Shown: positions 40,548-49,986 of the stretch, piece after piece
Layout: every line of letters begins with the position of its first letter
Numbering within the stretch: position 1 is the stretch's first letter
From: Deinococcus sp. KSM4-11
GTDB lineage: Bacteria > Deinococcota > Deinococci > Deinococcales > Deinococcaceae
Assembly (NCBI RefSeq): GCF_004801415.1
Contig: NZ_SSNX01000001.1
Coordinates: 62,001 to 126,000 of the forward strand
Direction: 5' to 3'
DNA: 64,000 nucleotides
The notes under the pieces: model-generated
Database searches by the model: none
The model's input: only the letters and a program-made list of their open reading frames with translations
Told to the model about the DNA's origin: nothing
Position numbers and translations under genes: made by a program

Positions 40548-41318
40548 TCAGGTGCCCAGGATAGGCGTCTCGGCTTCCTCCGGCGGAGGCAGGCGGAACA
40601 CGCGCGACAGGAGCACCCCCAGTTCGTACAGCAGGTACAGGGGCACGGCGACCATCAACATGTTTCCGGGATCGGGGGTGGGCGTGATGACGGCGGCGGC
40701 CACCATCACGGCGACCAGTGCGAAACGCCAGCCCTTGCGCAGCATCACGTGGTTCACGATCCCGATCTTGGTCAGGATGACCGCCAGGATTGGCAATTCG
40801 AAGGCCAGGCCAAAGGACACCAGGAAGGTCGTCATCAGGCCAATGAAGTTGTACAGGCCAAGGTTGGTGTCCAGCGGTCCGAAATCCAGCAGGAATTTCA
40901 CCATGGCCGGCAGCACCAGTTCATAGCCGAACAGTGCCCCGCACAGGAACGACACGCCCGCCCCGATGATGAAGGGCAGCGCCCAACGCCGCTCGGTGGG
41001 GTACAGTCCTGGCGCGATGAAGCCCCAGACCTGCCCGAGAATCAGCGGCAGCGACAGGGCCAGGCCTGCCCAGAAGGACAGGTTCAAGCTCAGCAGGAAC
41101 TGATCCGTCAGGTTGAAGGTCACGACCTTGACCTTGCCGCTCTGGTAGTTCACTGAGCCTTGCAACGGAGCTTCGATCAGCGCGATCAGCTGGGTGCGGT
41201 ACTGGAAGGTGATGGCCATCGCCACGACCAGGATCACCACGCAAATGATCAGGCGCTTCCGCAGTTCGTCCAGGTGATCGAACAGCGGTGCGCTCTTGAG
41301 GTCGGCGCCTTGCGACAT
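40548..41318 (-). CDS. tatC: Twin-arginine translocase subunit TatC
   Basis: A 256-residue six-helix membrane protein. The cytoplasmic N-terminal motif FDHLDELRKRL, the LSLNLSFWAGLALSLPLILGQVWGFIAPGL helix-loop region and the conserved FGLAFELPILAV and WRFALVAVMVAAAVITPTPDPGN segments are all typical. TatC recognises the twin-arginine signal of folded precursor proteins. It follows tatA by 10 nt. Confidence 0.95.
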   Translation of the reverse strand: MSQGADLKSAPLFDHLDELRKRLIICVVILVVAMAITFQYRTQLIALIEAPLQGSVNYQSGKVKVVTFNLTDQFLLSLNLSFWAGLALSLPLILGQVWGFIAPGLYPTERRWALPFIIGAGVSFLCGALFGYELVLPAMVKFLLDFGPLDTNLGLYNFIGLMTTFLVSFGLAFELPILAVILTKIGIVNHVMLRKGWRFALVAVMVAAAVITPTPDPGNMLMVAVPLYLLYELGVLLSRVFRLPPPEEAETPILGT

Positions 41319-41328
41319 GACCGGAACC

Positions 41329-41565
41329 TCAGCTGCGGCGGTCGCTGACCGGCTGGGCGGTCACGTCCGCCATGGGGGCCCCCGTGACCGGGTCGAGCTG
41401 ACGGCTCTGCACGTCGGTCACGGGCTTGGACGCGTCCGTGGTTTCCTTCTTGAACTCGCGGATGCCCTGACCCAGGCCCTTGCCGAGTTCGGAGAGTTTG
41501 CGGCCCCCGAAGAGCAGGGCAATCACGACGATCAGCAGAATGATTTCCAGGGGACCTAAGGACAT
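41329..41565 (-). CDS. tatA: TatA/E pore subunit
   Basis: A 78-residue TatA with a single N-terminal membrane helix (LEIILLIVVIALLFGG), the hinge FGGRKLSELGKGLGQGIREFKK and a polar tail. It multimerises to form the Tat conduit. The gene is first in a tatA-tatC operon. A second TatA-like gene is divergent at 42046-42291. Confidence 0.92.
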   Translation of the reverse strand: MSLGPLEIILLIVVIALLFGGRKLSELGKGLGQGIREFKKETTDASKPVTDVQSRQLDPVTGAPMADVTAQPVSDRRS

Positions 41566-42045
41566 GGGATGCCTCCAGTGCTGAGTTCGTTTCAGCGGTG
41601 TGCGGGTAGGGGGAGAAGGTGGGCTGAGACCGAACGGCTTGCCGCATCATCGGCGTGAACACCCAGGCATATGCTCGACCGGCCCGGCCGGATCATCACC
41701 CAACCTTAAGCTAGCCCCCTGGCGTTCAGCGAGTGTTAAGAGTCTGTCGCAGAACGCACCTTTAGGGCGAATCGACAGGCTGGTGTCGGCGCTCCTGTGG
41801 CTGGCGATAGGTCGGCCTTGCAGGCCGTGTCAGCCGGACAACCGCGTCCGCACAGGTGTGGTCTGTAATGTTTCCCGAGCCATTCCATCTGGCGGCCATC
41901 TCCGACTCACCCGGCGGGGGGTGATCCAAGTCCGGTGGCCCCGCATATCTCTGGTCAGGTGGATGGCCCTCCGGAGTGCCGGGGGTGCCGACAGCCACTC
42001 CCACATGGCGGCAGAGCGCTTCCATCCTCTGACAAGGAGTTCAAC
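41566..42045. other. 480-bp divergent intergenic region between the two tatA genes
   Basis: I find no convincing gene. It is less GC-rich than its surroundings around 41690-41770 and must contain both tatA promoters. A plausible ribosome-binding site, CAAGGAGTTCAAC, lies at its right end for the + strand tatA. I could not identify a clear -35/-10 pair or regulator site. Confidence 0.5.
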
Positions 42046-42291
42046 ATGCCCAATATTGGTGCCCCGGAACTGATCGTGATCCTGATTGTTGCCCTGGTCG
42101 TCTTCGGACCGCGCAAGCTGCCGGAACTCGGCAAGAGCCTCGGCGCGGGCCTGCGCGAGTTCCGCAAGGTCACGAGTGGCGTGACCGAAGAATTCAAGAC
42201 CACCGTAGCCGCACCGAGCATCGCGCCGGTACAGGCCGTGCCCGCCACAGCGGTGACGGCCCCCACCGAGTCGGCGCCGCGCGTGTCCTGA
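42046..42291 (+). CDS. Second TatA/TatB-like subunit
   Basis: An 81-residue protein with an N-terminal membrane helix ([16 protein letters not shown]) and the [22 protein letters not shown] amphipathic helix. The FGP hinge is the usual TatA/E form; its length and divergence from the first tatA leave a TatB-like role possible. AGGAGTT lies 6 nt before the ATG. Having a second TatA gene divergent from tatA-tatC is notable. Confidence 0.88.
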   Translation: MPNIGAPELIVILIVALVVFGPRKLPELGKSLGAGLREFRKVTSGVTEEFKTTVAAPSIAPVQAVPATAVTAPTESAPRVS

Positions 42292-42417
42292 AGGGTGTGG
42301 CGTGTTCCGGGTGGCCCGGAGCGCGTGAAGTCGTCGGCGTTCAGACCGTTCTGTAAGGCGCGGTAAGGATAGGGTCCATACGGCCGTCATGCGCTTTGTT
42401 AACCTGTGCTGGCACCC

Positions 42418-42981
42418 ATGACGGAACTCGGCCACCTGCACGACACCCCAGATGAGACGCTGATGCTCATGATGGCTGGCCGTCACGAGGAGGCCCTGCG
42501 GGAACTGCACCGCCGCTATGCCCGGCTGCTCTACGGGTTGGGTGGGCGCATGCTCCGGCAACCGGACGACGTGGATTCCTGCGTGCAGGACGCCTTCATG
42601 AATGCCTGGAAGCACGCGGCCCGCTTCGATCCCAGCCGCGCCAAGGCCAAGACGTGGCTGGTGAGCATCGCCCACCACCGCTTCCTGCAACAGCTTCGTG
42701 ATCGGCCGGACGCCACCCTGGAACTCGAAGACTGGGATGAACCGACGGCCGCCACCGACCCCACGGACGCCATCGTGGCCCAACAGGCGATGACCGCCCT
42801 GGACGACTCGCAACGGCATCTGGTGGAGTTGATGTACTACCGGGGTTACACGCACTCCGAACTCGCCACGATCACCGGCCTGCCCCTGGGCACAGTAAAA
42901 TCCCGTCTGCGGATCGCCCTGGAGCACATGAGGACTTCGCTCGCACCCGGCGGAAAGGAGGGGAAAGACCGTGGAACATGA
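42418..42981 (+). CDS. ECF sigma factor (SigK-like)
   Basis: A 187-residue sigma-70 family ECF factor. Region 2 is EEALRELHRRYARLLYGLGGRML...DVDSCVQDAFMNAWKHAARFDPSRAKAKTWLVSIAHH and region 4 is DSQRHLVELMYYRGYTHSELATITGLPLGTVKSRLRIALEHMR, here split by a short linker of TDPTDAIVAQQAMTALDD (motifs listed by position ~30-90 and ~115-165). The next gene encodes an RskA-type anti-sigma factor overlapping by 11 nt, so the pair is coupled. Its regulon may include nearby Tat-exported lipoproteins (inference). Confidence 0.9.
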   Translation: MTELGHLHDTPDETLMLMMAGRHEEALRELHRRYARLLYGLGGRMLRQPDDVDSCVQDAFMNAWKHAARFDPSRAKAKTWLVSIAHHRFLQQLRDRPDATLELEDWDEPTAATDPTDAIVAQQAMTALDDSQRHLVELMYYRGYTHSELATITGLPLGTVKSRLRIALEHMRTSLAPGGKEGKDRGT

Positions 42982-43705
42982 AGAACGCCTGCTCGCCAGC
43001 GCCCTCGGCCAGCTTTCCCCGGCCGAAGAGGCAGCGCTGCAGGAACAGCTGAAGACGGATCCAGCTCTGCAACAGGAATGGCAGGCGTTGCACGAGACCC
43101 TCAGCTCCCTGCTCGATGACCTTGATTTAGAGCAGGTGACGATTCCGGCGGACGCCGAGGATCGCCTGATCGCGCGGTTGCACGTTGAGAATCTCAGCAG
43201 CGCGGATACCAGCGACATAGGCACGTCTGTCCCCCTCGTTTCAGGGGTCACGCCGGCCACGACGCCGATGCCCGTTCCCACTGCTGCGCCGGATGTGCGT
43301 AACCTGGCCCGTCGGTCTGCGTGGTGGCTGGTGCTGCCCCTGGGCCTCGCGGCAGCGGTCGCTCTGCTCTTTGCCCTCCGTCCGTCCGGTGATCCTCTGG
43401 AGCGGTACGCGCATACTCCCGGTGCTGTCAGCACCCCTGTCCTGGCCAGCGGTCAGCCGCTCGGCACCCTCGTGCGCCTTGCCAACGGCCGTGTGTTCGT
43501 GCAGCTGAATCGGCCTGCCGATCCCGGCCGAACCTACCAGCTGTGGCAGATTCAGGCGGGGACTCCGGTTTCCCTTGGCGTGTTCGACGAGGCGGGCCTG
43601 CTCACGGCCGCCCTGCCGCCCCATGCGACCATTGCGGTCAGTGTCGAACCGGCTGGTGGAAGCCCGCAACCCACCACGAAGCCGCTGTTTGCCCAGTCCG
43701 TATAG
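42971..43705 (+). CDS. RskA-type anti-sigma factor
   Basis: A 244-residue anti-sigma factor. The N-terminal ~70 residues form a helical sigma-binding region (LLASALGQLSPAEEAALQEQLKTDPALQQEW), a single membrane helix lies at about residues 117-135 (WWLVLPLGLAAAVALLFAL), and the C-terminal periplasmic part is the RskA domain (NGRVFVQLNRPADPGRTYQLWQIQAG). GTG start, with AAGGAGG upstream. Membrane-spanning layout suggests release by regulated proteolysis. Confidence 0.87.
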   Translation: MEHEERLLASALGQLSPAEEAALQEQLKTDPALQQEWQALHETLSSLLDDLDLEQVTIPADAEDRLIARLHVENLSSADTSDIGTSVPLVSGVTPATTPMPVPTAAPDVRNLARRSAWWLVLPLGLAAAVALLFALRPSGDPLERYAHTPGAVSTPVLASGQPLGTLVRLANGRVFVQLNRPADPGRTYQLWQIQAGTPVSLGVFDEAGLLTAALPPHATIAVSVEPAGGSPQPTTKPLFAQSV

Positions 43706-43712
43706 AGGCCAT

Positions 43713-43753
43713 GATCAGCGCCCTGCCGTTCTGAAGGCAGGGCGTTGATCTTT
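43713..43753 (+). terminator. Rho-independent terminator after the anti-sigma gene
   Basis: A 15-bp stem (GATCAGCGCCCTGCC at 43713-43727 against 43736-43750, one G-T pair), loop of 8 nt, then TTT. It starts 7 nt after the stop. Confidence 0.8.
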
Positions 43754-43969
43754 GGCCGCGTTGTTGGGCTGGATCCACTACGCAGCCGCCAGCGTCTTTA
43801 GGCCATCTTCACGCTTGCACGATCCGTGATCCAACCGGCTGCACCTCGCTTAGAAGCTCAGTGAAGGCGCACCTGACCCACTCCTGACCGATGTTCCGCT
43901 GCGGGACTTGGTTCACGGCCTGCCCCTCCATCCGCCCCGTTCCCGCCCCTAGTCCACGGAGGTTCCACC

Positions 43970-44938
43970 ATGTCCCAGAACGTTTCTACACGCCGCAAGT
44001 TCCTCGGTATGACCGGCCTCATGGGTGCCGGCGCGGTGCTGTCGAGCTGCGCCACCACCATCGCCGCTGCTCCGGCCAAAGCGAACCTGGACGCCATTAT
44101 CTTCAACTTCGCGCTGAACCTCGAATACCTGGAAGCGGCTTTCTACCTCGCGGCGACCGGCCGCCTCGCTGAACTCGACGCGGTGGGCGGTGACAGCAGC
44201 AAGGTGATCCTGCCCAGCGGCTTTACCGGCAAGGACGGCATCGGCGTTCCCGGCATGTCGGCGGGCGTGCGCGCCTACGCCAACGAGACGGCCACCGACG
44301 AGAAGAACCATGTCGCCGTGATCCGTGCGGTGCTGTCGGCGGCTGCGGGTGTCAACGGTCCCGTCGTACAGCCCACGCTCGACCTGACCAACTCGTTCCT
44401 GGCGGCGGGCAACCTGGCCTCTAAGGGCGCAATCACGGGCTTCAACCCCTTCGCCAACGAACTTTTCTTCCTGCACGGCGCGTTCGTGTTCGAGGATGTG
44501 GGCGTCTCGGCGTACAAGGGCGCGGCGCGCCTGCTGGTCGACGACACCGCCGGCGGCAACCTGGAGAACGCGGCGGGCATTCTGGCCGTCGAGGCCTACC
44601 ACGCCGGCATGATCCGCACCCTGCTGTACCAGCAGAAGGACGTCGTGGCCGCCGCCGGCCTGACCGTCGCCCAGATCGTCCAGGCGATCAGTGACCTGCG
44701 CGACGCCGTGGACGGCAGCAGCGACGACGACCAGGGCATCACCTCCAGCGTGGCCACGGAATCCAACATCGTGCTCGCTGACAAGAACTCCATCGCGTAC
44801 AGCCGCAGCCCCCGCAACGTGGCGAACATCGTGTTCTTGGACACAACCGGCGCGGCCACCAAGGGCGGCTTCTTCCCTAACGGTATCAGCGCCCAGACCG
44901 CCGGCACCGCGACCGTCGACTTCAGCAAGATCCTGTAA
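43970..44938 (+). CDS. Tat-exported ferritin-like (desiccation-related) lipoprotein
   Basis: A 322-residue protein. The N terminus has a twin-arginine signal (STRRKFLG) followed by LSSCA, a lipobox, so it should be Tat-exported and lipidated. The mature part is a Ferritin_2/PCC13-62-type four-helix domain: FALNLEYLEAAFYL (helix 1), TDEKNHVAVI (ExxH), FFLHGAFVFEDVGVSAYKG and EAYHAGMI (ExxH), supplying a complete set of candidate di-metal ligands. Related plant and Deinococcus proteins are desiccation-linked. AGGAGG-type ribosome-binding site (CGGAGGTTCCACC). Confidence 0.85.
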   Translation: MSQNVSTRRKFLGMTGLMGAGAVLSSCATTIAAAPAKANLDAIIFNFALNLEYLEAAFYLAATGRLAELDAVGGDSSKVILPSGFTGKDGIGVPGMSAGVRAYANETATDEKNHVAVIRAVLSAAAGVNGPVVQPTLDLTNSFLAAGNLASKGAITGFNPFANELFFLHGAFVFEDVGVSAYKGAARLLVDDTAGGNLENAAGILAVEAYHAGMIRTLLYQQKDVVAAAGLTVAQIVQAISDLRDAVDGSSDDDQGITSSVATESNIVLADKNSIAYSRSPRNVANIVFLDTTGAATKGGFFPNGISAQTAGTATVDFSKIL

Positions 44939-44958
44939 GACCAGTTCAGTCGGCTATA

Positions 44959-45000
44959 GGGCCTGGACGTCGTGGTGACCGACGTCCAGGCCCTCGTTTT
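44959..45000 (+). terminator. Rho-independent terminator after the ferritin-like gene
   Basis: GGGCCTGGACGTCG (44959-44972) pairs perfectly with 44980-44993 (14 bp), loop of 7 nt, followed by TCGTTTTG. It serves the ferritin-like gene and also lies between convergent genes. Confidence 0.88.
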
Positions 45001-45015
45001 GCCCGAATCTTCTGG

Positions 45016-45744
45016 TCAGATGCTCCAGCCGCCGTCCACCAGAATCTCCTGTCCCGTGATGTAAGCCGCCTCTTCCGTGGCCAGGAACGTGATGGCCGCC
45101 GCGACCTCGCCCGGCTGCCCGAACCGTCGGGCAGGAATGCGCGCCGTCAGTTTCTCGGCCTCGGCGGGATTGGCGTGCAGGGCCTTCAGCCGATCCGTGG
45201 CCGTGTAGCCGGGCGCCACCGTGTTGCACGTCACGCCGTCCTGCGCGACCTCCAGCGAGAGGGTACGCAGGTGGTTCGTGACGGCGGCCCGCATGGCATT
45301 GCTGATCGGCAGCGACAACGAGGGGCGGCCCACGGTGAGGCTGGTGATCGCGATGATCCGTCCCCACCGGCGCTCGCGCATGCCGCCCAGGACGCGCTCC
45401 ACCAGCCGGGTGGTACTGAGGAAGGTCGTCTCGAAGCCGCGCTGCCAGGCCTCGTCACCGACCTGACTGGGCAGGCTGGGGGGAGGGCCGCCCGCGTTGC
45501 TGACCAGGATGTCCACCTCACCGGCAGCTGCCACAGCCGCCTGCACGCCCTCGGGAGTGCTGACGTCCGCGACCACCCAGCGGATCCCGAGGGTCTCGGC
45601 GGCGCTGCGGAGCGTGGCTTCGTTTCTGGCGGCGATGGTCACGTCGGCTCCCTGATCACGCAGTTGCGCGGCGGCAGCCAGCCCGATGCCCTTGCTGCCA
45701 CCCGTGACCAGCGCGCGTTTCCCGTCGAGTCTGAAGAGTGCCAT
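45016..45744 (-). CDS. SDR-like protein without catalytic Tyr/Lys
   Basis: A 242-residue Rossmann protein with TGGSKGIG (cofactor loop), SNAGG and a C-terminal GGW, but at the position of Tyr-X3-Lys it reads PISNAMRAA (Ser and Arg). This matches the BKR-like-SDR-like subgroup, which has lost the SDR catalytic tetrad. It may bind nucleotide without dehydrogenase activity or act in a complex. TACCCT ends 6 nt before the ATG. Confidence 0.8.
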   Translation of the reverse strand: MALFRLDGKRALVTGGSKGIGLAAAAQLRDQGADVTIAARNEATLRSAAETLGIRWVVADVSTPEGVQAAVAAAGEVDILVSNAGGPPPSLPSQVGDEAWQRGFETTFLSTTRLVERVLGGMRERRWGRIIAITSLTVGRPSLSLPISNAMRAAVTNHLRTLSLEVAQDGVTCNTVAPGYTATDRLKALHANPAEAEKLTARIPARRFGQPGEVAAAITFLATEEAAYITGQEILVDGGWSI

Positions 45745-45836
45745 GCCCGCAGGGTAGCGGGTTCGCGCTCAGGACATGACCGGAACGCTGTGCCGCGGCT
45801 GGCACACTCCCGAACTGGTGGCGAAGCAGGGTCGCC

Positions 45837-46841
45837 TCAGATCCGGATGGTGACGCGGGCCTTGTCGTCCTCCAGGTGCACCGAGTCGATGAAGCGCACC
45901 ACTCGGGTGGCGTAGCCCATCACCAGCGTGTGCGTCCGGGCCCCGCCCGCGAAGCGCCGCACGCCGTTCAGCAGTTCCCCGTACGTGATCCCGGTCGCGC
46001 TGAACACCATCTGTGCGCCGGGGGCCAGATCGGCCGTCTTGTACACGCGGTGTTCGTCCACGCCCATCTCGCGGAAGCGCGCGCGCATGGCGTCGTCCTC
46101 GGCCAGGAAGCGGCCCTGGATCTCCGCGCCCAGGCACTTGCACGCGGCGGCCGACAGCACGCCTTCCGGCGCTCCGCCCGAGCCCATCAGGGCGTGCACG
46201 CCCGTGCCGCGCACGCCCACGGCGAGGCCTGCGACCACGTCGCCGTCGCCGATCAGCTTCACGCGGGCACCGGTGGCGCGCACGCGGCGGATCAGGTCGA
46301 CGTGCCGTTCCCGATCCAGAATCGTGATCATGAGGTCGTCCACTTCCCGGTCGAGGCTCTGCGCGATCACGTTCAGGTTCGCCTCGACCGGCCAGTCCAG
46401 GTTCACGCGCCCGGCGGCCGGGGGCGGCACGATCAGCTTGTCCATGTAGCAGTCCGGAGCGTGCATCAGGCCGCCGCGTTCCGACAGGGCGATCACGGCC
46501 AGCCCGTTCGGCAGACCCTTGGCGGTCACCTCAGTGCCCTCGACCGGATCCACGGCGATGTCCACCTCGTACTGCCCGTGGCCGACCTGCTCCCCGATGT
46601 ACAGCATGGGGGCCTCATCCATCTCGCCCTCGCCGATCACGACGGTGCCCCGGATATCCAGGGAGTTCAGCAGGCCGCGCATGGCCTCGGTGCCCGCGCC
46701 GTCCACGGCGTTCTTGTCGCCCAGACCCAGGTAGCGGCTGGCGGCCAGGGCAGCCCCCTCCGTGACGCGCGCGGTCTCTAGCACCAGCGCATGCTCGAAA
46801 CTCTGTGAGTCCTTCCCACCGGGCGGCCGCGTGCTCGTCAT
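45837..46841 (-). CDS. glpX: Class II fructose-1,6-bisphosphatase
   Basis: A 334-residue GlpX phosphatase for gluconeogenesis. Metal/substrate motifs are [11 protein letters not shown] (residues ~70), [15 protein letters not shown] and the later [24 protein letters not shown] ends 6 nt before the ATG, so the message is probably leaderless. It is a single-gene unit between two SDR/HD genes. Confidence 0.93.
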   Translation of the reverse strand: MTSTRPPGGKDSQSFEHALVLETARVTEGAALAASRYLGLGDKNAVDGAGTEAMRGLLNSLDIRGTVVIGEGEMDEAPMLYIGEQVGHGQYEVDIAVDPVEGTEVTAKGLPNGLAVIALSERGGLMHAPDCYMDKLIVPPPAAGRVNLDWPVEANLNVIAQSLDREVDDLMITILDRERHVDLIRRVRATGARVKLIGDGDVVAGLAVGVRGTGVHALMGSGGAPEGVLSAAACKCLGAEIQGRFLAEDDAMRARFREMGVDEHRVYKTADLAPGAQMVFSATGITYGELLNGVRRFAGGARTHTLVMGYATRVVRFIDSVHLEDDKARVTIRI

Positions 46842-46960
46842 GCTAGGAACGTAACACGCACCATCGTGCGACGCGCGCTGGGAGCGGTTCCAGCCGTGTC
46901 ACCCGGTGGGGGAACCGGCGAGGCACGGGGAAGGGCCGGTTCGCGGCTTATGCTCGGAGC

Positions 46961-47476
46961 ATGCCACACCGCACCCTGCTCCAGCGCGCGGCGCGCAAGG
47001 CACGGGGCTACCTGGCCAAGATCCGCCGCCTGCTGCGCAGCGTCCGTGCCGACCAGGCCCACCCGGACGACAGCTGGGCCGCCGCCCGACTCCAGCCAGC
47101 CGAATGGCTCGTGTACGCGGCAATGGATCCCCGCGACCGCGAGCACGCCTGCCGCGTGACGCAGGCCCTGCTGCGCGACCATCCGTACGCCCATCCGGAG
47201 GTCGTGGCCGCCGCGCTGCTCCACGACTGCGGCAAGAGTCTGCGCCCCTACCGCGTGGGCGAGCGCGTGCTGGTCGGACTGATCCCGAACCGGCTGGCCC
47301 GCGTCCTGCCGCCCCTCGGGGCGCTCGGGATCAGAGCCCACCACCCGGAACTCGGTGCCCGGCTGCTCGCCCACGCAGGCGCACGTCCCCACGTGGCGCG
47401 CCTGGTGGCCCGGCATCACCACCCGGGCGGCGATCCGGACGCCATGCTGCTGCACGAGTACGACGACCGGGAGTAG
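46961..47476 (+). CDS. HD-domain hydrolase
   Basis: A 171-residue HD protein. The metal ligands are in EHACRVTQALL, LLHDCGKSLRP and the distal HHPELGARLL / RHHHPG histidines. These are phosphohydrolases of nucleotides or signalling molecules; substrate unknown. TATGCT ends 6 nt before the ATG (leaderless). Confidence 0.78.
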   Translation: MPHRTLLQRAARKARGYLAKIRRLLRSVRADQAHPDDSWAAARLQPAEWLVYAAMDPRDREHACRVTQALLRDHPYAHPEVVAAALLHDCGKSLRPYRVGERVLVGLIPNRLARVLPPLGALGIRAHHPELGARLLAHAGARPHVARLVARHHHPGGDPDAMLLHEYDDRE

Positions 47477-47488
47477 ACGGCGTTCAGG

Positions 47489-47929
47489 TCAGGGCGCGGC
47501 GCCGACCGTTACTTTCGGGGCGCGCACCCAGAGGGCACGGCCCTTCTCGTCCTGCACGCGGGCCACGACCTGCACCGTCTGTCCGGCCCTCAACCCCGCA
47601 GCACTGCCCGACGCGGTGCCCTGCATGCAGGTGGAACCACATGTGCTGCGCTGTGCCGAACCGACCGCACCCTTCCACACGCCCGCGTCCGTGACCACAT
47701 ACACGCCGGTCAACCGCAGTCCGGGTCCGAGGGAGCGATCCGCATGAAGGCGAACCTGTACCTTGAACGTGCCACTCCGCACCGTCGGCATGGCCAGCGC
47801 GGTCACGAGGGTGCCAGAGACGTTCAGTGTGGCCGGAGCGCCCAGCAGTTCGACCGTCGGCGTCGGAGCCTGCGGGGCCGAACAGCCGGCCAGAACCAGC
47901 ATGGTCAGGAGCAGCAGGACGCGCCTCAT
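47489..47929 (-). CDS. Predicted lipoprotein, unknown function
   Basis: A 146-residue lipoprotein with lipobox LVLAGC at residues 11-16 and a beta-rich mature part including a Cys pair (STCGSTCMQ). TACTCT ends 6 nt before the ATG. It is downstream of the large exported protein on the same strand with a 62-nt gap but has its own leaderless promoter. Family not recognised. Confidence 0.7.
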   Translation of the reverse strand: MRRVLLLLTMLVLAGCSAPQAPTPTVELLGAPATLNVSGTLVTALAMPTVRSGTFKVQVRLHADRSLGPGLRLTGVYVVTDAGVWKGAVGSAQRSTCGSTCMQGTASGSAAGLRAGQTVQVVARVQDEKGRALWVRAPKVTVGAAP

Positions 47930-47991
47930 GCGGCAAGAGTAGGGGACGGCCGTGAGACGCGCATGCGCCGCCGCTCAAGCCGGGTAGCGGC

Positions 47992-49926
47992 CTACCAGTC
48001 CAGATCCGGAATGGTGCCCACCCGATCCGCCGGCTGATCCGACACCAGGCTGTAGGTCACGACGTATGTGCCCGGTACGACCTGGGCGAGCACCACCGCG
48101 TCCCCATCGAACCGCGCCTTCGGGGCGGTGCCCTGGGGGCCCTGCACGTTCAGGCCGGAGCGCGTCCCACCCGTGGGCAGCGGATCGATCAACCGCACAT
48201 TGGCCAGGGTACTGTCCACGGCGAGGCGCAACGTCACGGTGTAGCCGCCGGTCACGGCGTCCAGCGTCTTCGCCAGACTGGCCCGCGCGCCGCCCTGGAC
48301 GTTGCGCGTCACGTTCGATCCGCCGGGACTGCGAACCCGCGCCGCGCCGGTTGTGCGCAGGTCGATGGGATCCAGGATCGCCTCGGCACTGTCGCTGCGA
48401 CACACCCGGACCGGTACCTTCAGGCGCAGGGGCAGCCCGGCACTGAATTCCCCCGGCACCTCCAGCGGGTAATCGGTGGTCCAGCCGCTGGGCAGCGTGA
48501 GCTTCAGGCGGCCCGGCAGACGCTGCGGGAAATCCGTGTGGGCGGTCGCGGTGAGCTGAGTAACGTCGCAGGCGTTCACGATATCCGGACTGGTCACCAG
48601 CGTGATGTCGGCCTGCACGCGGTACTCGATGGTCACGTGGGACGTGGCGCTGTCGGTCACGTGGCCGGGCAGGGGAGGGCTGACGGTCGCGCCGGGTACC
48701 ACGCCGGGCTTGACCGGGTAGTCGCCGGGGGCCAGCGGCACGGTGCCGGGCGTGCTCAGCGTGCGGCCCGCGACCTCGAAGGGGGTGCCGGTCAGCGGGA
48801 GGCGCTGCGTACCGTAGATCGCCACGGCGTCCACCGTGAGCCGCCCCGACGGGGGCCGGGCCATGAAGCGCACCTTGGTGAAGCCCGGCTGGAAGCGCAC
48901 CTCGGCGGGCGACGTGATGTTCCCGGTGCCCTGCACGATGCTCGCGCTGATCGGCACGTACCCGGCCGGCAACAGGGGCCGCACGACAGAATCGCCGACC
49001 AGCGCGTATGAGGCCCCGGGAATCGGCTGGCCCTGCGGATCGACTACGTCCACCAGCAGCTGGTTGCTGACCTTCAGACCCTCTGGCGGGGTGAAGCCGC
49101 CCACCTGTGCCCGCACGGGCTGACCGTCCAGCCGGAAGGAATACCGGATGGCATTGCTGAACTGCTTGGTGGTCGGCAGCACGCGAATGTAGATCTGCCA
49201 CGGGCCGACCATGGCGGCCGTGATCACGAAGGGATCGGTCACGGTCTCGCCGTTCCCGCTGACCTTCAGGTTCACGCGGGTGCCGCCGGGCTGTACCACC
49301 CAGGTTTCCGCCTCTCCGGGCCCGTCGACGTCGTAATTCTGGAGGCCCACGGTCTTCCCGACCCAGTCGGGCGTGACGTTCAGCGTGGCGGCCAGCACCG
49401 CCGTCTTCTCGCTCGCGCGGGCATTCACGCTGAAATCGCTGGTTTCCAGTACGAAGGGCGGCGCAACCCGCAGCGCGAAGGAATTCTTGCCATCGCCGCT
49501 GCTCACGACCTTCAGGGTATAGACGCCGGCCGCCAGTCCTCCGGCGAACAGGCTCTCCCAGGTGTGTTCCCGGTTCATCCCATAGCGCCGTTCAAGAACA
49601 AGGCCGCCCGGCCCGCTCAGCGTGAACGTACTCTGGAACACCTCGTTCTTCTTGTAGATCTCGTCGCCGAAGTACCCGGCGCTGCGCCGCCCGTCCACGT
49701 AATCCGCGAGGTTGAACGTCGGGCTGTACACCTCCAGCCCCACCGGCTTCCCGGCGTCCTGGTCGGAGACGCGGATCACGTAGGATTCCTGTGCCTGGGG
49801 CCATTTCTGCCCCACGGACACCAGGGGCAGGACGCCCTGCACCTGCGCGTCCGCCTCACCCGCCACGAAGACAGAGGCCAGCACGGTCAACATGGAGATC
49901 ACGGTCTGCAGCAAGGGCGTGGGCAT
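47992..49926 (-). CDS. Large exported beta-rich protein
   Basis: A 644-residue protein with a signal peptide ([24 protein letters not shown] split by position ~4-27) and an Ig-like, beta-rich mature part. Repeated segments with [19 protein letters not shown] and later DUF11-like motifs ([19 protein letters not shown]) suggest stacked surface-adhesin or S-layer-associated domains. Four Cys are spread through the middle. No catalytic motif. TATTCT is 10 nt before the ATG. A longer in-frame start is not supported. Confidence 0.68.
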   Translation of the reverse strand: MPTPLLQTVISMLTVLASVFVAGEADAQVQGVLPLVSVGQKWPQAQESYVIRVSDQDAGKPVGLEVYSPTFNLADYVDGRRSAGYFGDEIYKKNEVFQSTFTLSGPGGLVLERRYGMNREHTWESLFAGGLAAGVYTLKVVSSGDGKNSFALRVAPPFVLETSDFSVNARASEKTAVLAATLNVTPDWVGKTVGLQNYDVDGPGEAETWVVQPGGTRVNLKVSGNGETVTDPFVITAAMVGPWQIYIRVLPTTKQFSNAIRYSFRLDGQPVRAQVGGFTPPEGLKVSNQLLVDVVDPQGQPIPGASYALVGDSVVRPLLPAGYVPISASIVQGTGNITSPAEVRFQPGFTKVRFMARPPSGRLTVDAVAIYGTQRLPLTGTPFEVAGRTLSTPGTVPLAPGDYPVKPGVVPGATVSPPLPGHVTDSATSHVTIEYRVQADITLVTSPDIVNACDVTQLTATAHTDFPQRLPGRLKLTLPSGWTTDYPLEVPGEFSAGLPLRLKVPVRVCRSDSAEAILDPIDLRTTGAARVRSPGGSNVTRNVQGGARASLAKTLDAVTGGYTVTLRLAVDSTLANVRLIDPLPTGGTRSGLNVQGPQGTAPKARFDGDAVVLAQVVPGTYVVTYSLVSDQPADRVGTIPDLDW

Positions 49927-49986
49927 GGCTGCCCCGAGAATACACGTGCCTTCCAGCCGCGCCGGATCACGCGCTACAGTGCCCCC

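Noticed and set aside
41600..42073. Open frame in the region between the two tatA genes
   Set aside because: No ribosome-binding site, no conserved domain, and it overlaps the second tatA in another frame.
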